Assembly: GCA_022360315.1 (NCBI GenBank)
Contig: JAKSDA010000407.1
Location: forward strand, 1 to 64,000
Source: Pseudomonadota bacterium
GTDB lineage: Bacteria > Myxococcota_A > Polyangia > Haliangiales > Haliangiaceae
DNA length: 64,000 nucleotides
Direction of reading: 5' to 3'
Shown here: positions 1 to 7,925 of the stretch, one piece after another
Layout: each line of letters opens with the position of its first letter
Numbering within the stretch: position 1 is the first letter of the stretch
Notes under the pieces: generated by a model
Seen by the model: the letters and a program-made list of their open reading frames with translations, nothing else
What the model was told of the DNA's origin: nothing
Database searches by the model: none
Translations under genes and position numbers: made by a program

Positions 1-73
1 GGGCCACCCCGATCCGATCGAAGTAGTGCACCAGCCGAGCCTGCCCTTCCGTATCGAGAACGAATTCTTCCAT
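1..73 (-). CDS. Possible 5' end of a gene leaving the window (partial)
   Basis: On the minus strand an open frame runs from about position 150 off the left edge. An ATG at 71-73 would give MEEFVLDTEGQARLVHYFDR and onward, a composition like real protein. There is no clear Shine-Dalgarno site, and only 24 codons are visible. The frame is also open upstream of this ATG, so the true start may lie further right. No family could be recognised from so short a piece. Confidence 0.3.
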   Translation of the reverse strand, partial: MEEFVLDTEGQARLVHYFDRIGVA

Positions 74-528
74 GGGCTGTAGAGGATCACCGCTGATCGC
101 ACTAGCCAAGCCCTTGAAAAGGAAATCGCGTAACCGATCGATTTGATCTGACTTTTTGTGCGGCCTGAGTTCCGGTCCCATGACACAGTACTGTTAGAGG
201 CACCGCGATGCCAGGGCAAACCGTCTCAATCTGGACGTTCATTGCGATCGTGCAGCAATCGAGAAGATCAGCCAGACAGTTTTGTCCACATTGGGACAAT
301 CATCTCGATCGAGGAATCGGTCATCGACGTTGGGCATGCCGGAGCGGTCTCGGACATGTCTTTGCGTTCGGACAGCAAAGAGCGATGTTCAGGGTTGGAG
401 TCAAAATTCTGGCCCAATGAATTCAACGCCGAGAGAACCGGTTCATTCTCCGAGCTCAGGGTTCGGGAGAATCATGCGAAGGAAGTGAGAATCGAGCGGA
501 GCAGGGGGCATGCTGACGGGGAGAGAGC
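74..528. other. Gap without a convincing gene
   Basis: This stretch lies downstream of the ABC permease gene and upstream of the possible partial gene at the left edge. Frames open on either strand here look like chance ORFs: they have odd composition and no recognisable motif. The only structure seen is a hairpin at 445-472. Confidence 0.5.
445..472 (-). terminator. Hairpin downstream of the ABC transporter operon
   Basis: ATTCTCC (445-451) pairs with GGAGAAT (466-472) around a 14-base loop. It lies about 57 bases past the permease stop codon, where a terminator is expected. The stem is short and there is no clear U tract, so this is a weak call. Confidence 0.3.
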
Positions 529-1620
529 TCAGCGGTCGAACCGAAAGCGCCAGGCGCCGACTGTGGCAAAGACGACGGCAAAGCCCGATAGTGCTGCGAT
601 CGAGCCGGCGACCTGGGCCAGGGTAGTTCCCGGGCGATTGAGCAGATCGAAGTATCCTTCCAGGGCCCAGGCGTGTGGTGTGGCCAGACTGATTGTCTGC
701 ATGGTCTCGGGCATGAGCTGGCGCGGTATCATGGCGCCGCCCACAGCTGCCATGACAAGCAGGCAGATCGAGCCCACTGCGCCGACTTGCTTTTCGCTGC
801 CGCCCATCGAGGCAATAAACAGGCCTAGCGCGGTGGCGCAGACCACCACAGCGGCGGTCAACGCGCACAGACTGGCCACGCTGCCCGCGACTTGCATGCC
901 AAAGGCCAGGGCGCCGGTGCCAAACAAAAAGGCCATCTGGACCAGCCCGACCAGCGCCCAGGGAACCAGTTTGGCCAGGAGCACGACTGGCCGCGATACC
1001 GGAGCGGCGAGCAGACGGCGCCAGGTACCCGATGTGCGTTCTTCGCCGAACGAGAGCGCCACGGTGAGGGCGAGAAAAAAGCCAAAGAGCATGGCGTTGC
1101 CCGGCACGGCGTGTTGAAAGCCACCAGCTCCAGCCAGCGGCCTGTCCAGGCCGGGCGGCGTGCGCGGGTCCAACACGGAGAACTCTTCGGCGCGCGGGCC
1201 GGCGACATAGGCCGCGGTCAGAACGCCGGAGATCGCGCCCTCGACTGGGCCGCGGACCTGCATCGGGGCTCCTTCGTCAATGGCCAGTTCGGCCGGTTTT
1301 CCAGCCCGGGGATCGAACTCGGGCGGGATGATGAGGCCGGCCAGAACGTCTCCCTCGGCGACCAGCTGGCGCACTTTTTCGGCGCGCTCGTACCGGGTGG
1401 TGTGAAATGCCCCGGATGCTTCGAGCGCGGCGACCAGCGCAGCTGCGCGCCGGTCGCCTGGCTCGTGGTAGACCGGCAGCTGCCGCATCTCCTCGCCTCT
1501 GCTGGTGAAGATAGAGCCGAAAACCGCGACGAAGATGACCGGCAAGAGAAACAGGGTGGCCAGCCGGGCACGGTCGCGGAGGAGAAGCTGGGTGTCTTTG
1601 ATGATGGCAGCGCCTAGCAT
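529..1620 (-). CDS. ABC-2 type transporter permease
   Basis: The 363-residue product is the membrane subunit of an ABC exporter. It has one N-terminal transmembrane segment (about residues 18-38), a large extracytoplasmic domain (about 40-170) and a cluster of hydrophobic helices from about 175 to the end. This is the layout of the ABC2_membrane_3 / YhhJ-like permeases. The cytoplasmic loop after the first helix of the cluster carries the family pattern ExxxGTWRRLLAAPVSR. The gene follows its ATPase partner with a gap of only 2 bases, so the two are cotranscribed and probably translationally coupled. The substrate cannot be read from sequence; relatives export drugs, lipids or polysaccharides. 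Confidence 0.9.
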   Translation of the reverse strand: MLGAAIIKDTQLLLRDRARLATLFLLPVIFVAVFGSIFTSRGEEMRQLPVYHEPGDRRAAALVAALEASGAFHTTRYERAEKVRQLVAEGDVLAGLIIPPEFDPRAGKPAELAIDEGAPMQVRGPVEGAISGVLTAAYVAGPRAEEFSVLDPRTPPGLDRPLAGAGGFQHAVPGNAMLFGFFLALTVALSFGEERTSGTWRRLLAAPVSRPVVLLAKLVPWALVGLVQMAFLFGTGALAFGMQVAGSVASLCALTAAVVVCATALGLFIASMGGSEKQVGAVGSICLLVMAAVGGAMIPRQLMPETMQTISLATPHAWALEGYFDLLNRPGTTLAQVAGSIAALSGFAVVFATVGAWRFRFDR

Positions 1621-1622
1621 GG

Positions 1623-2555
1623 TCAGTCGTCCCGCAAGCGGTGTCCGGTCAGGGCGAGGAATACCGATTCAAGATCGGCCGCCTGGGTGTGTACCGAGCG
1701 CAGACGGGTGCCCTCGCGCTCAAGGGCCGAGAATGCAGCGCCCAGGCGGTGGCCGTGGGGAAATTGCGCTGTGCCGTCGGCGACGGTCACGCCCGGGCCG
1801 GCGATGCCGACTGCAGCGAGGGCTTGCTCGACAGTATTCGCGTCGCCTTCGAACCCGATTTCAACCATGGGCGCGGCATGGGTTGCGATCAGGTGATCGA
1901 CTGAATCGAGCGCGACGATGCGACCGTGGTCCATGATGGCCACACGGTCGCACAGCGACTGCACTTCTTCCATGTAGTGGCTGGTGTAGATCACCGTCAT
2001 ACCGTGGTCGCGATTGAGGGCCCGAATGGTCTCGAAAATGTGATTCCTGCTCTGCGGGTCGACCCCCACAGTGGGTTCGTCTAGGATCAGAAGTCGGGGT
2101 TTGTGGAGCAGTGCGGCGACCAGGTTGAGTCGCCGTTTCATGCCGCCGGAAAACCGGCTGACCGCGCTATCCGCCCGGCCGGTCAAGCCGGCGACTTCGA
2201 GCGCCCAGGCGATGCGCTGCCTGGCCAGGGTACCCGACAGGCCGTAGAGACGGCCGAAGAAGGTGAGGTTTTGCCGTGCGGTGAGTTCGTCGTAGAGGGC
2301 CAGATCCTGGGGCACCAGGCCGAGCGCTCGCCGGGCTGCAAACGGCTCGGTCGCGATGTCGTGGCCGGCCACACAGACGTTGCCTCGTGTTGCCGGAACG
2401 ATCCCGCATATCATTGAAATTGCGGTGGTTTTCCCCGCGCCATTGGGGCCGAGCAGGGCCGTTAGCTGGCCTGCCTCGACGGTGAGATCGAGCGCCTCGA
2501 CAGCGACCACATCGCCGTAATCCTTGCCCAGACCGACTGTTTGCAGGATCGCCAT
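1623..2555 (-). CDS. ABC transporter ATP-binding protein
   Basis: This is the energy-coupling subunit of the exporter whose permease follows it. All nucleotide-binding motifs are present: Walker A (GPNGAGKTT), Q-loop (LVPQDLALYDELT), signature FSGGMKRRL, Walker B with LLILDEPTVGVDPQ, and the H-loop histidine in YTSHYMEE. The C-terminal 70-80 residues after the H-loop form the extra domain common in ABC-2 (CcmA/DrrA-like) ATPases. I chose the ATG at 2553-2555 (310 residues), which gives MAILQTVGLGKDYG and matches the usual start. An in-frame upstream start would add 28 residues of low-complexity sequence. Confidence 0.92.
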   Translation of the reverse strand: MAILQTVGLGKDYGDVVAVEALDLTVEAGQLTALLGPNGAGKTTAISMICGIVPATRGNVCVAGHDIATEPFAARRALGLVPQDLALYDELTARQNLTFFGRLYGLSGTLARQRIAWALEVAGLTGRADSAVSRFSGGMKRRLNLVAALLHKPRLLILDEPTVGVDPQSRNHIFETIRALNRDHGMTVIYTSHYMEEVQSLCDRVAIMDHGRIVALDSVDHLIATHAAPMVEIGFEGDANTVEQALAAVGIAGPGVTVADGTAQFPHGHRLGAAFSALEREGTRLRSVHTQAADLESVFLALTGHRLRDD

Positions 2556-2619
2556 GCGGGGCGATTCTAGCAGCGTTCGGCAAGGTCCGGCTCTCGGTCG
2601 GGTCGCGCCACTGGCGGGA

Positions 2620-2652
2620 AAACCCCTCGTTTGAACCACGACCGAGGGGTTT
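2620..2652. repeat. Hairpin of the GTTTCTGTTG repeat family
   Basis: AAACCCCTCG (2620-2629) pairs perfectly with CGAGGGGTTT (2643-2652), and the right arm continues as CTGTTGAG. The right arm resembles the right arms of hairpins at 10146-10157 and 62707-62718 (GTGTTTCTGTTG, GCGTTTCTGTTG). It sits between the divergent ABC ATPase and bolA genes, upstream of both, so it is not a simple 3' terminator. Confidence 0.55.
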
Positions 2653-2721
2653 CTGTTGAGTTTCCCACACGCTGCTGGCCCGGATTATTCACCACACCAT
2701 CTGCTGCGGTATAAACGGCCG

Positions 2722-2979
2722 ATGTCGATCCATCTCACCACGTTTCAGGGTTCGATCAATCAGGCGATCGAGAAGGCCATCAAAGACGCCATAGCAGATG
2801 CCGACGTCGAGGTTCAGGGCAGCGGTGGTCATTTCAGCATTGTGGTGCGCTCGTCGGTGTTTATGGGCCAGAGCAAGCTGCAAAACCACCGTCTGGTGCT
2901 CCGAGCCATCAAACACTTGATGGCCGGGGACAACGCTCCGGTCCACGCCGTGGACAGCTTGCGCACGATCGCGCCGTGA
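2722..2979 (+). CDS. BolA family protein
   Basis: This 85-residue protein has the BolA signature: a central HFSIVVRSSVFMGQSKLQNH stretch (beta strand, loop, helix with the conserved histidine) and the C-terminal VHAVDSLRTIAP, matching the usual HAL-like ending. BolA/IbaG proteins act in the cytoplasm, often with monothiol glutaredoxins in iron-sulfur handling, and some influence cell shape. No glutaredoxin gene lies nearby. The ATG at 2722 fits family length; an upstream start would add 22 residues of unrelated sequence. Confidence 0.85.
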   Translation: MSIHLTTFQGSINQAIEKAIKDAIADADVEVQGSGGHFSIVVRSSVFMGQSKLQNHRLVLRAIKHLMAGDNAPVHAVDSLRTIAP

Positions 2980-3162
2980 TCGCCGTCGCATACCCGGCCC
3001 GATGTAGAGTCGCATCGATATGAGCTGGTATCCCCGGTTGGGACAGTAATTGTCTATTATCGAGTCTAATAGTTAGTTTGGGCATCAGATAGATGGGTGA
3101 AAAACCACCCAACGAAAAGAGCTTTCTCGTTTATTGTATAGAATGGGTTAGAATTGTTAGCC

Positions 3163-3882
3163 ATGCGATCGGTGTCGGAGCTCATGGAAGCGGGCCTGGT
3201 CTATGTCGCGTTTCAACCCCTTATCGACCTCGCCGAGCGAACCACATTCGGGTACGAGTCGTTGGCTCGCAGTGGCAGCACCGATTATCGGAATCCGTTG
3301 CATTTGCTGAAAGCGGCCAAGGAACACTCTGTACTGGGCGAATTGGGCCGAGAGTTGCGTCGCCTGTCGGTCGATGGGTGTCCGGACTACCCGCTCTTTT
3401 TGAATATTCATCCCGACGAATTCGACGAGGGCTGGTTGGTTCGGCCCGACGATCCTCTATCGCAACACGATAAAGGAATTTTTCTCGAGATCACTGAATC
3501 AGTGCCTTTATCGCATTATCGTTTTTGTCACTCGGTGCTCAAAGAGATACGGGGTAAAGGAATCAAGATTGCGGTCGATGATCTGGGAGCGGGGTATTCC
3601 AACCTGAAATACATCGCCGATCTCGAACCCGAGGTGGTCAAATTGGATCGCGAGCTGGTCGCCGGTCTCACTACGGGCAGCAGGTTGTTCGAACTGGTCA
3701 AGTCGATCGTTGCGCTGTGTCGAGTTCAGGGCGCCAAGGTCGTGGCCGAGGGAATCGAGACCGCCAGCGAACTGCGCGCTGTCCTGGCCACAGGGGCGCA
3801 TTACGGCCAGGGCTACTACTTTGCCCGGCCGTCGCGCGAGCCGACCAATGAAGACTGGACGCGCTGGTTCGACCGTCTGTAA
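3163..3882 (+). CDS. EAL-domain cyclic-di-GMP phosphodiesterase
   Basis: The 239-residue protein is a stand-alone EAL domain, expected to hydrolyse c-di-GMP to pGpG in the cytoplasm. The signature is ESL rather than EAL (about residue 31), keeping the metal-binding glutamate. The other active-site elements are present: asparagine in LFLNIHPDEF, glutamate in LEITES, the aspartate pair in DDLGAGYS, lysine in VVKLDREL, glutamate in VAEGIET and glutamine in QGYYFARP. It is therefore probably catalytically active. There is no sensor, GGDEF or membrane domain, so any input must come from a partner. The ATG at 3163 is preferred over a TTG three codons earlier. Confidence 0.9.
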   Translation: MRSVSELMEAGLVYVAFQPLIDLAERTTFGYESLARSGSTDYRNPLHLLKAAKEHSVLGELGRELRRLSVDGCPDYPLFLNIHPDEFDEGWLVRPDDPLSQHDKGIFLEITESVPLSHYRFCHSVLKEIRGKGIKIAVDDLGAGYSNLKYIADLEPEVVKLDRELVAGLTTGSRLFELVKSIVALCRVQGAKVVAEGIETASELRAVLATGAHYGQGYYFARPSREPTNEDWTRWFDRL

Positions 3883-3907
3883 AAGGCGCGTCTCGCGCTG
3901 CGCCTGC

Positions 3908-3932
3908 TCATGGGCGCCATGGACGCCCATGA
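3908..3932. terminator. Hairpin between convergent genes
   Basis: TCATGGGCG (3908-3916) pairs with CGCCCATGA (3924-3932), loop CCATGGA. It lies 25 bases after the EAL gene stop and faces the end of the convergent membrane-protein gene at 4058, so it could serve both. There is no U tract. Confidence 0.4.
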
Positions 3933-4057
3933 CGAGGCCTGGACACCGGGCCCATGGATGAATGGAGTCGGTAGATGGCGTCGGTGGACGGCGCCTCCCG
4001 CTGGCCATGGCCGTGCGACAGCGCCACCTCCAGCGCCCCTGCACCGGGATGAGGTTA

Positions 4058-4969
4058 TCAGCGAGTGGTGCGCAGTTTGCGACAAAAGGCGTGCATGAAC
4101 GGCGCGGACAGGATCCACAGCACGGTCGCCGGGATCAGCATGGACAGCGCGATGTGGACATCGGTTGCGGTGGTGGCGGATTGAAAGCCATCAATGTAGC
4201 CTCCCGAGGGCACATACGATGTCCACGACACCGAGAGAGGGATGACGGCAAGGGCAACTGCCGAGCCGATTCCGCACAGTAGACCCCACGAGCGCAATCC
4301 GTAGATGCCTCGAGTTGCCAGCGCAGCCAGCACCACCGCGGCGAGTGCACCGATATACGCAGTCCAGCTTTCCAGCTGGTAGGAGTGGTCCATGAATTCA
4401 GTGGCAGCAAAGCCGATCCAACCGCAAACGATGGCAAAGCCGAGTAGCCGGCTCGGATGGGCGCAGTTCCAGTCGGCCAGCGGCCGGCCGGGCCGGGCGA
4501 GCAGCCAGGTGGGCAGGGCGCATACGGCGAACGCCAGCATCACCGCTTCGGCCAGCCCCTGTCCCTGGTGCCAATCGACCAGAAACTCGGTGTACCACAA
4601 CACCTGCGGGAACAGGACGCCCCACAGGGTGATCAGCGAGAGAGTTCGGGCCCGGGGCCGGCTGTGCCACAGAGACACCGCCGATACGCCGAGAAGGGCC
4701 ACTGCCAGCGCAGCTCCCACGATGCGCCAGGGCGATAGAATCGTCCACAAGTAGTGGTAATAGCCGTCCGCAGCCCACGCATCGACGAGCACGTGCCAGC
4801 CGGTGCGCTCGGTCGTCATCAGCGAATTACCCCCCAGGTATTTAAAAAAGTCCTCGTAGAAGTAGAAGACACTGAGTAACGAGTAGGCGATGGCAAGTCC
4901 TGCCATCGAGAGCGCAGCCACCTGGGTGCGCGCAGACGAGTCGGGAAGGCCGGGCCGGGTATGGAACAT
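4058..4969 (-). CDS. Multi-pass membrane protein of unknown function
   Basis: The 303-residue product has about eight hydrophobic segments spread over its length, starting at about residues 18-36. Between them are short loops rich in Trp and Tyr, including WYTEFLVDWHQGQG, and it ends in a basic tail (CRKLRTTR). It is clearly an inner-membrane protein, but no family was recognised. Two ATG codons occur in tandem at 4972 and 4969. The second has AAGGAG five bases upstream and is the better start. It is divergent from yicC across a 395-base gap. Confidence 0.75.
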   Translation of the reverse strand: MFHTRPGLPDSSARTQVAALSMAGLAIAYSLLSVFYFYEDFFKYLGGNSLMTTERTGWHVLVDAWAADGYYHYLWTILSPWRIVGAALAVALLGVSAVSLWHSRPRARTLSLITLWGVLFPQVLWYTEFLVDWHQGQGLAEAVMLAFAVCALPTWLLARPGRPLADWNCAHPSRLLGFAIVCGWIGFAATEFMDHSYQLESWTAYIGALAAVVLAALATRGIYGLRSWGLLCGIGSAVALAVIPLSVSWTSYVPSGGYIDGFQSATTATDVHIALSMLIPATVLWILSAPFMHAFCRKLRTTR

Positions 4970-5364
4970 CATCTCTCCTTGCAGGTTTCCCTATTCATTC
5001 TGCTCTATTGACAAGGTCGCGCAAGGGTTGTGTTGGGTCGGTCGAAGAATCCCCGCCACAGGCGAGGTCAACAGCAGAGCCGGCCGGTAGTCCGGCCGTC
5101 CGGGGCTTTGCCCGACCAGTGGTCGCGCGAGCGCAAAGCGGTCGGGCCAGGCGCAGTAGGTTGCCTCCTTTCCAGCGTGATCGTGTGTAGTTGGCCGGAC
5201 GATCTCGATGCGGCTATCGAATAGCCAGCCGCTCGCACCGCCGGGACTGGCCGCTCCGCTCGGTGTTGACTGGTCGGCGTTCCCTGCCGACACGTCTGGC
5301 CGGGGCAGAAGCGTTGCACACGGGAGCCTGGCGACTGACCCGGGCAGCGTGGTATGACCGCCGG
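4970..5364. other. Divergent intergenic region containing a structured repeat
   Basis: This region separates the minus-strand membrane-protein gene from yicC. It must hold promoters for both, but none could be defined. Most of the middle is a repeat copy (5062-5190). No protein-coding signal was seen apart from the first codons of possible yicC extensions. Confidence 0.5.
5062..5190 (+). repeat. Mosaic multi-hairpin intergenic repeat, copy A (degenerate)
   Basis: From 5062 the sequence follows the copy at 10157 closely: by manual count 39 of the first 44 bases agree. That stretch includes AGTCCGGCCGTCCGGGG, after which CTTTGCCC follows. The GGTCG/CGGTCGGGCC stem region and the final CGTGATCGTGTGTAG are also shared. 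The left arm of the last hairpin is degraded, so this is probably an older copy. Confidence 0.7.
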
Positions 5365-6246
5365 GTGAGGAGTATGACCGGTTATGGGCGAGGTGCGGCC
5401 GAGACCGTGGGACGGCGCGTGGTGGTCGAGATCCGCGCGGTCAACCACCGTTTTATCGACATCAAGCTGCGCGGCAGCCCGCTCGAGCCCTCGGTCGAGG
5501 ACAGAGTGACCAGCCGGCTGCGCCGGGTGTGCTCACGCGGCATGCTCACCGTGAATGTTCGGCTCGCCGAGCGGGGCGCTGTGGCCGGCGCAAAAGTCGA
5601 TGTCGACGCCGCTCGACGTGTTCACGCCGAGCTCTCGGAGCTGGCCAATGCGCTCGGTATCGACGAGCCAGTCGGTCTGGCGCTGATCTGTGCCCAACCC
5701 GGAGTCCTTGTGCCAGTGCAGGACGAGCCCGATGTCGCGGCCATCTGGCAATCTGTCGAGGCAGCGCTCGAGCCGGCTGTGGCGCAGCTCGTCGCCATGC
5801 GCGAGGCAGAAGGCGCGACTCTGGCCCGGGATCTCGACCGCCGCGCAACCCGGCTCGACGGGTTGATCCAGCGCATCGCAAGCGAGGCCGAAGCCGCACC
5901 TGAGCAGGCCATGAAGCGTCTCGACGAGCGCCTCGCCCGGCTGCTCGAAAACAGCTCGGTCGACCTCGACGACAGCCGCCGGGTCCAGGAAATCGCCCTT
6001 CTGGCCGATCGTGTGGATGTGACCGAGGAGATCGTCCGGCTGCGCAGCCACCTCGAGCAGCTGGGCCGTATCATGGCCGACGCCACCGCCCCCATCGGCC
6101 GCCAGCTCGAATTTCTGGTCCAGGAAATCGGCCGCGAGTTCAACACGGTGGCAGCCAAATCGCAATCCGGCGACATCGCGCGGGCGGTGGTCGAGGCCAA
6201 GGCCGAGCTGGAGAAAATCCGCGAACAGGTTCAGAACATCGAGTGA
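5365..6246 (+). CDS. yicC: YicC family endoribonuclease
   Basis: The 293-residue product begins with the family hallmark RSMTGYGRG and contains the conserved VVEIRAVNHRFIDIKLR block. It ends with the helical domain (QEIGREFNTVAAKSQSGDIA) whose EF/NT/KS pattern is typical of YicC. E. coli YicC has been linked to endoribonuclease activity and small-RNA turnover. The length fits the family (about 290). I chose the GTG at 5365, giving M-R-S-M-T-G-Y-G as in relatives. An ATG at 5374 has a purine-rich GGTGAGGAG directly before it and is the alternative. gmk follows after 48 bases, the arrangement seen in many bacteria. Confidence 0.92.
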   Translation: MRSMTGYGRGAAETVGRRVVVEIRAVNHRFIDIKLRGSPLEPSVEDRVTSRLRRVCSRGMLTVNVRLAERGAVAGAKVDVDAARRVHAELSELANALGIDEPVGLALICAQPGVLVPVQDEPDVAAIWQSVEAALEPAVAQLVAMREAEGATLARDLDRRATRLDGLIQRIASEAEAAPEQAMKRLDERLARLLENSSVDLDDSRRVQEIALLADRVDVTEEIVRLRSHLEQLGRIMADATAPIGRQLEFLVQEIGREFNTVAAKSQSGDIARAVVEAKAELEKIREQVQNIE

Positions 6247-6294
6247 GGTTTCTCGCCCAGGAGCCGGTGTCAAAGCGACCGTTTGGTTTCAATC

Positions 6295-7023
6295 ATGTCT
6301 GACATCACCCACTCATCGCCCCGGGCCGCAGCCGCGCGGCGAGGCATCCTGGTCATCATTTCGTCGCCATCCGGGGCCGGCAAAACCACCCTGGCCCGGC
6401 GTCTTCTGGCCGAGTTCGACGACCTCGAGTTCTCGATCTCGGTCACCACGCGCGCGCCGCGCAAAAGCGAGCGCGACGGTGTCGATTACCGATTTGTGTC
6501 GGCCGGGGAATTCGACCGCATGATCGCTGCCGGCGAGTTTGCCGAATGGGCCCAGGTACACGGCAATCGCTATGGCACTCTGCGCCAGACTGTCGAGCGT
6601 GCCCTGTCCGGGGGTCGCGACGTGTTGTTCGACATCGATTGGCAGGGCGGCAAGGCACTGGCTCAAAGATGGTTCGACGACGCGCTCAAGATCTTTGTCT
6701 TGCCGCCCGATCTGGCGACGCTCGAAGCCAGGCTTCGCGGCCGCGGAACCGACAGTGACGCGGTGATCAGAAAGCGTCTCGACAAGGCCATCGCGGAGAT
6801 TCGGCATTACCGCGAGTACCAGCACGTCATTGTCAACGACGACCTCGAGGAAGCGTATAGCGCACTTCGCGCGGTCTACCTGATCCGGCGTTACGGCTCC
6901 TCGCCGCGCGACGACGTCGTCTATCCGCTGGCCCGGCTGGCCGAAATCGTGCGCCAGCACAAAGAGCGTGGTCCCGCCGAGTACGCAGAGTCCCTGATCG
7001 CCGGCGCGGCTCGGTCGCGGTGA
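6295..7023 (+). CDS. gmk: Guanylate kinase
   Basis: This enzyme converts GMP and ATP to GDP and ADP in the cytoplasm, supplying GDP/GTP and so also the substrate of the Rel enzyme encoded downstream. The P-loop is SSPSGAGKTT (residues 23-32 of 242). The GMP-binding region is seen in SVTTRAPRKSERDGVDYRFV and in EFAEWAQVHGNRYGT, and Walker B-like VLFDIDWQGG follows. The C-terminus is about 30 residues longer than E. coli Gmk and ends in a basic tail. The ATG at 6295 is preferred to a TTG four codons earlier; no strong Shine-Dalgarno site precedes either. Confidence 0.95.
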   Translation: MSDITHSSPRAAAARRGILVIISSPSGAGKTTLARRLLAEFDDLEFSISVTTRAPRKSERDGVDYRFVSAGEFDRMIAAGEFAEWAQVHGNRYGTLRQTVERALSGGRDVLFDIDWQGGKALAQRWFDDALKIFVLPPDLATLEARLRGRGTDSDAVIRKRLDKAIAEIRHYREYQHVIVNDDLEEAYSALRAVYLIRRYGSSPRDDVVYPLARLAEIVRQHKERGPAEYAESLIAGAARSR

Positions 7024-7084
7024 GACAAGGTGAATGGCCGGTTTCAGCGCCGGCGTTGACACCCTTTGAGGACTACCTCATCAT

Positions 7085-7825
7085 ATGAGCATGGATAGGT
7101 CCTATCGTTCGATCGGGTTGTTTCTGGTTATGCTCATCCCGCTCTGGACGATGGGATGCAGTAGGACGTTTCGCGGCAATGTAGTGCAACCCAATCCGCT
7201 CGTAGCGCCCAATGATACTCTGCGCGACTCCGAGGAGATTCTCATCGTCACCGGGGACATGGAGCTCAACCTGCCTACGATCACGCGCAGCTGGGATGGT
7301 GGCGAGATTCATCAGAGCAAGCGGTATCCCCTGCACAATGCGGCCAGTTTCACCGTAGTATCGCGCGATCGGTTGCGTTTTCACGTCCAGATCGAGCACA
7401 AATGGCTCGAATGGGCCGACCTGTCCACCTGGGAAGCGCACCTGGTCGACGATACCGGTCGGCGCTACCAACCCGAAGCGCTCGAGCGCGTCCAGCCCAG
7501 GCACGTGGTGCAAATGTGGGACTACGAGACGCGCACCGCGATACGCGACCGCTTTGGTGACATTGTCTACGTGGTCAGGGACGGCCACCGGCGGCGCGCC
7601 CCACTGGGCAGTCTGTCGGTGTTTCGGGGCAAGGGCGACTTCGTATTCTATTCTCGCGACATTTTCACCCCGCGCATCAAGCGCCTTACCCTGATCCTTG
7701 AGCGGCCCACCACGGCGTTTGCATTTACCTGGAGCTTTGCCGACGAATCCAGCGGCGATCGGGTTGTCCCGACAATTCGCCGCATCGACCTGGCCTCGGT
7801 CCCAGCAGCCAGTCGCCAGCTCTGA
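7085..7825 (+). CDS. Putative lipoprotein of unknown function
   Basis: The 246-residue product starts with a typical signal sequence: charged MSMDRSYRS, hydrophobic IGLFLVMLIPLW, then TMGC with the cysteine at residue 25. It is therefore probably lipid-anchored. The mature part is rich in beta-strand patterns and Arg/Trp/Tyr, with no family recognised. It sits 61 bases after gmk and ahead of the rel gene, and may be part of the yicC-gmk-rel transcription unit. The lipobox is imperfect at the -3 position. Confidence 0.7.
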   Translation: MSMDRSYRSIGLFLVMLIPLWTMGCSRTFRGNVVQPNPLVAPNDTLRDSEEILIVTGDMELNLPTITRSWDGGEIHQSKRYPLHNAASFTVVSRDRLRFHVQIEHKWLEWADLSTWEAHLVDDTGRRYQPEALERVQPRHVVQMWDYETRTAIRDRFGDIVYVVRDGHRRRAPLGSLSVFRGKGDFVFYSRDIFTPRIKRLTLILERPTTAFAFTWSFADESSGDRVVPTIRRIDLASVPAASRQL

Positions 7826-7925
7826 AGCGCGGCCAGTCGGGCCAGCTGGCCAGGGCATTCTGGCACGCCGCCGGGGAATGGTGGTAGACTTCCAGTACGA
7901 TAGTACTCGAAGGCCGACCCGGCGT

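Noticed and set aside
158..1117. Plus-strand frame (319 codons) overlapping the ABC permease
   Set aside because: Most of it is antisense to the permease, composition is Arg/Ser/Ala/Thr-rich, and there is no ribosome site or domain.
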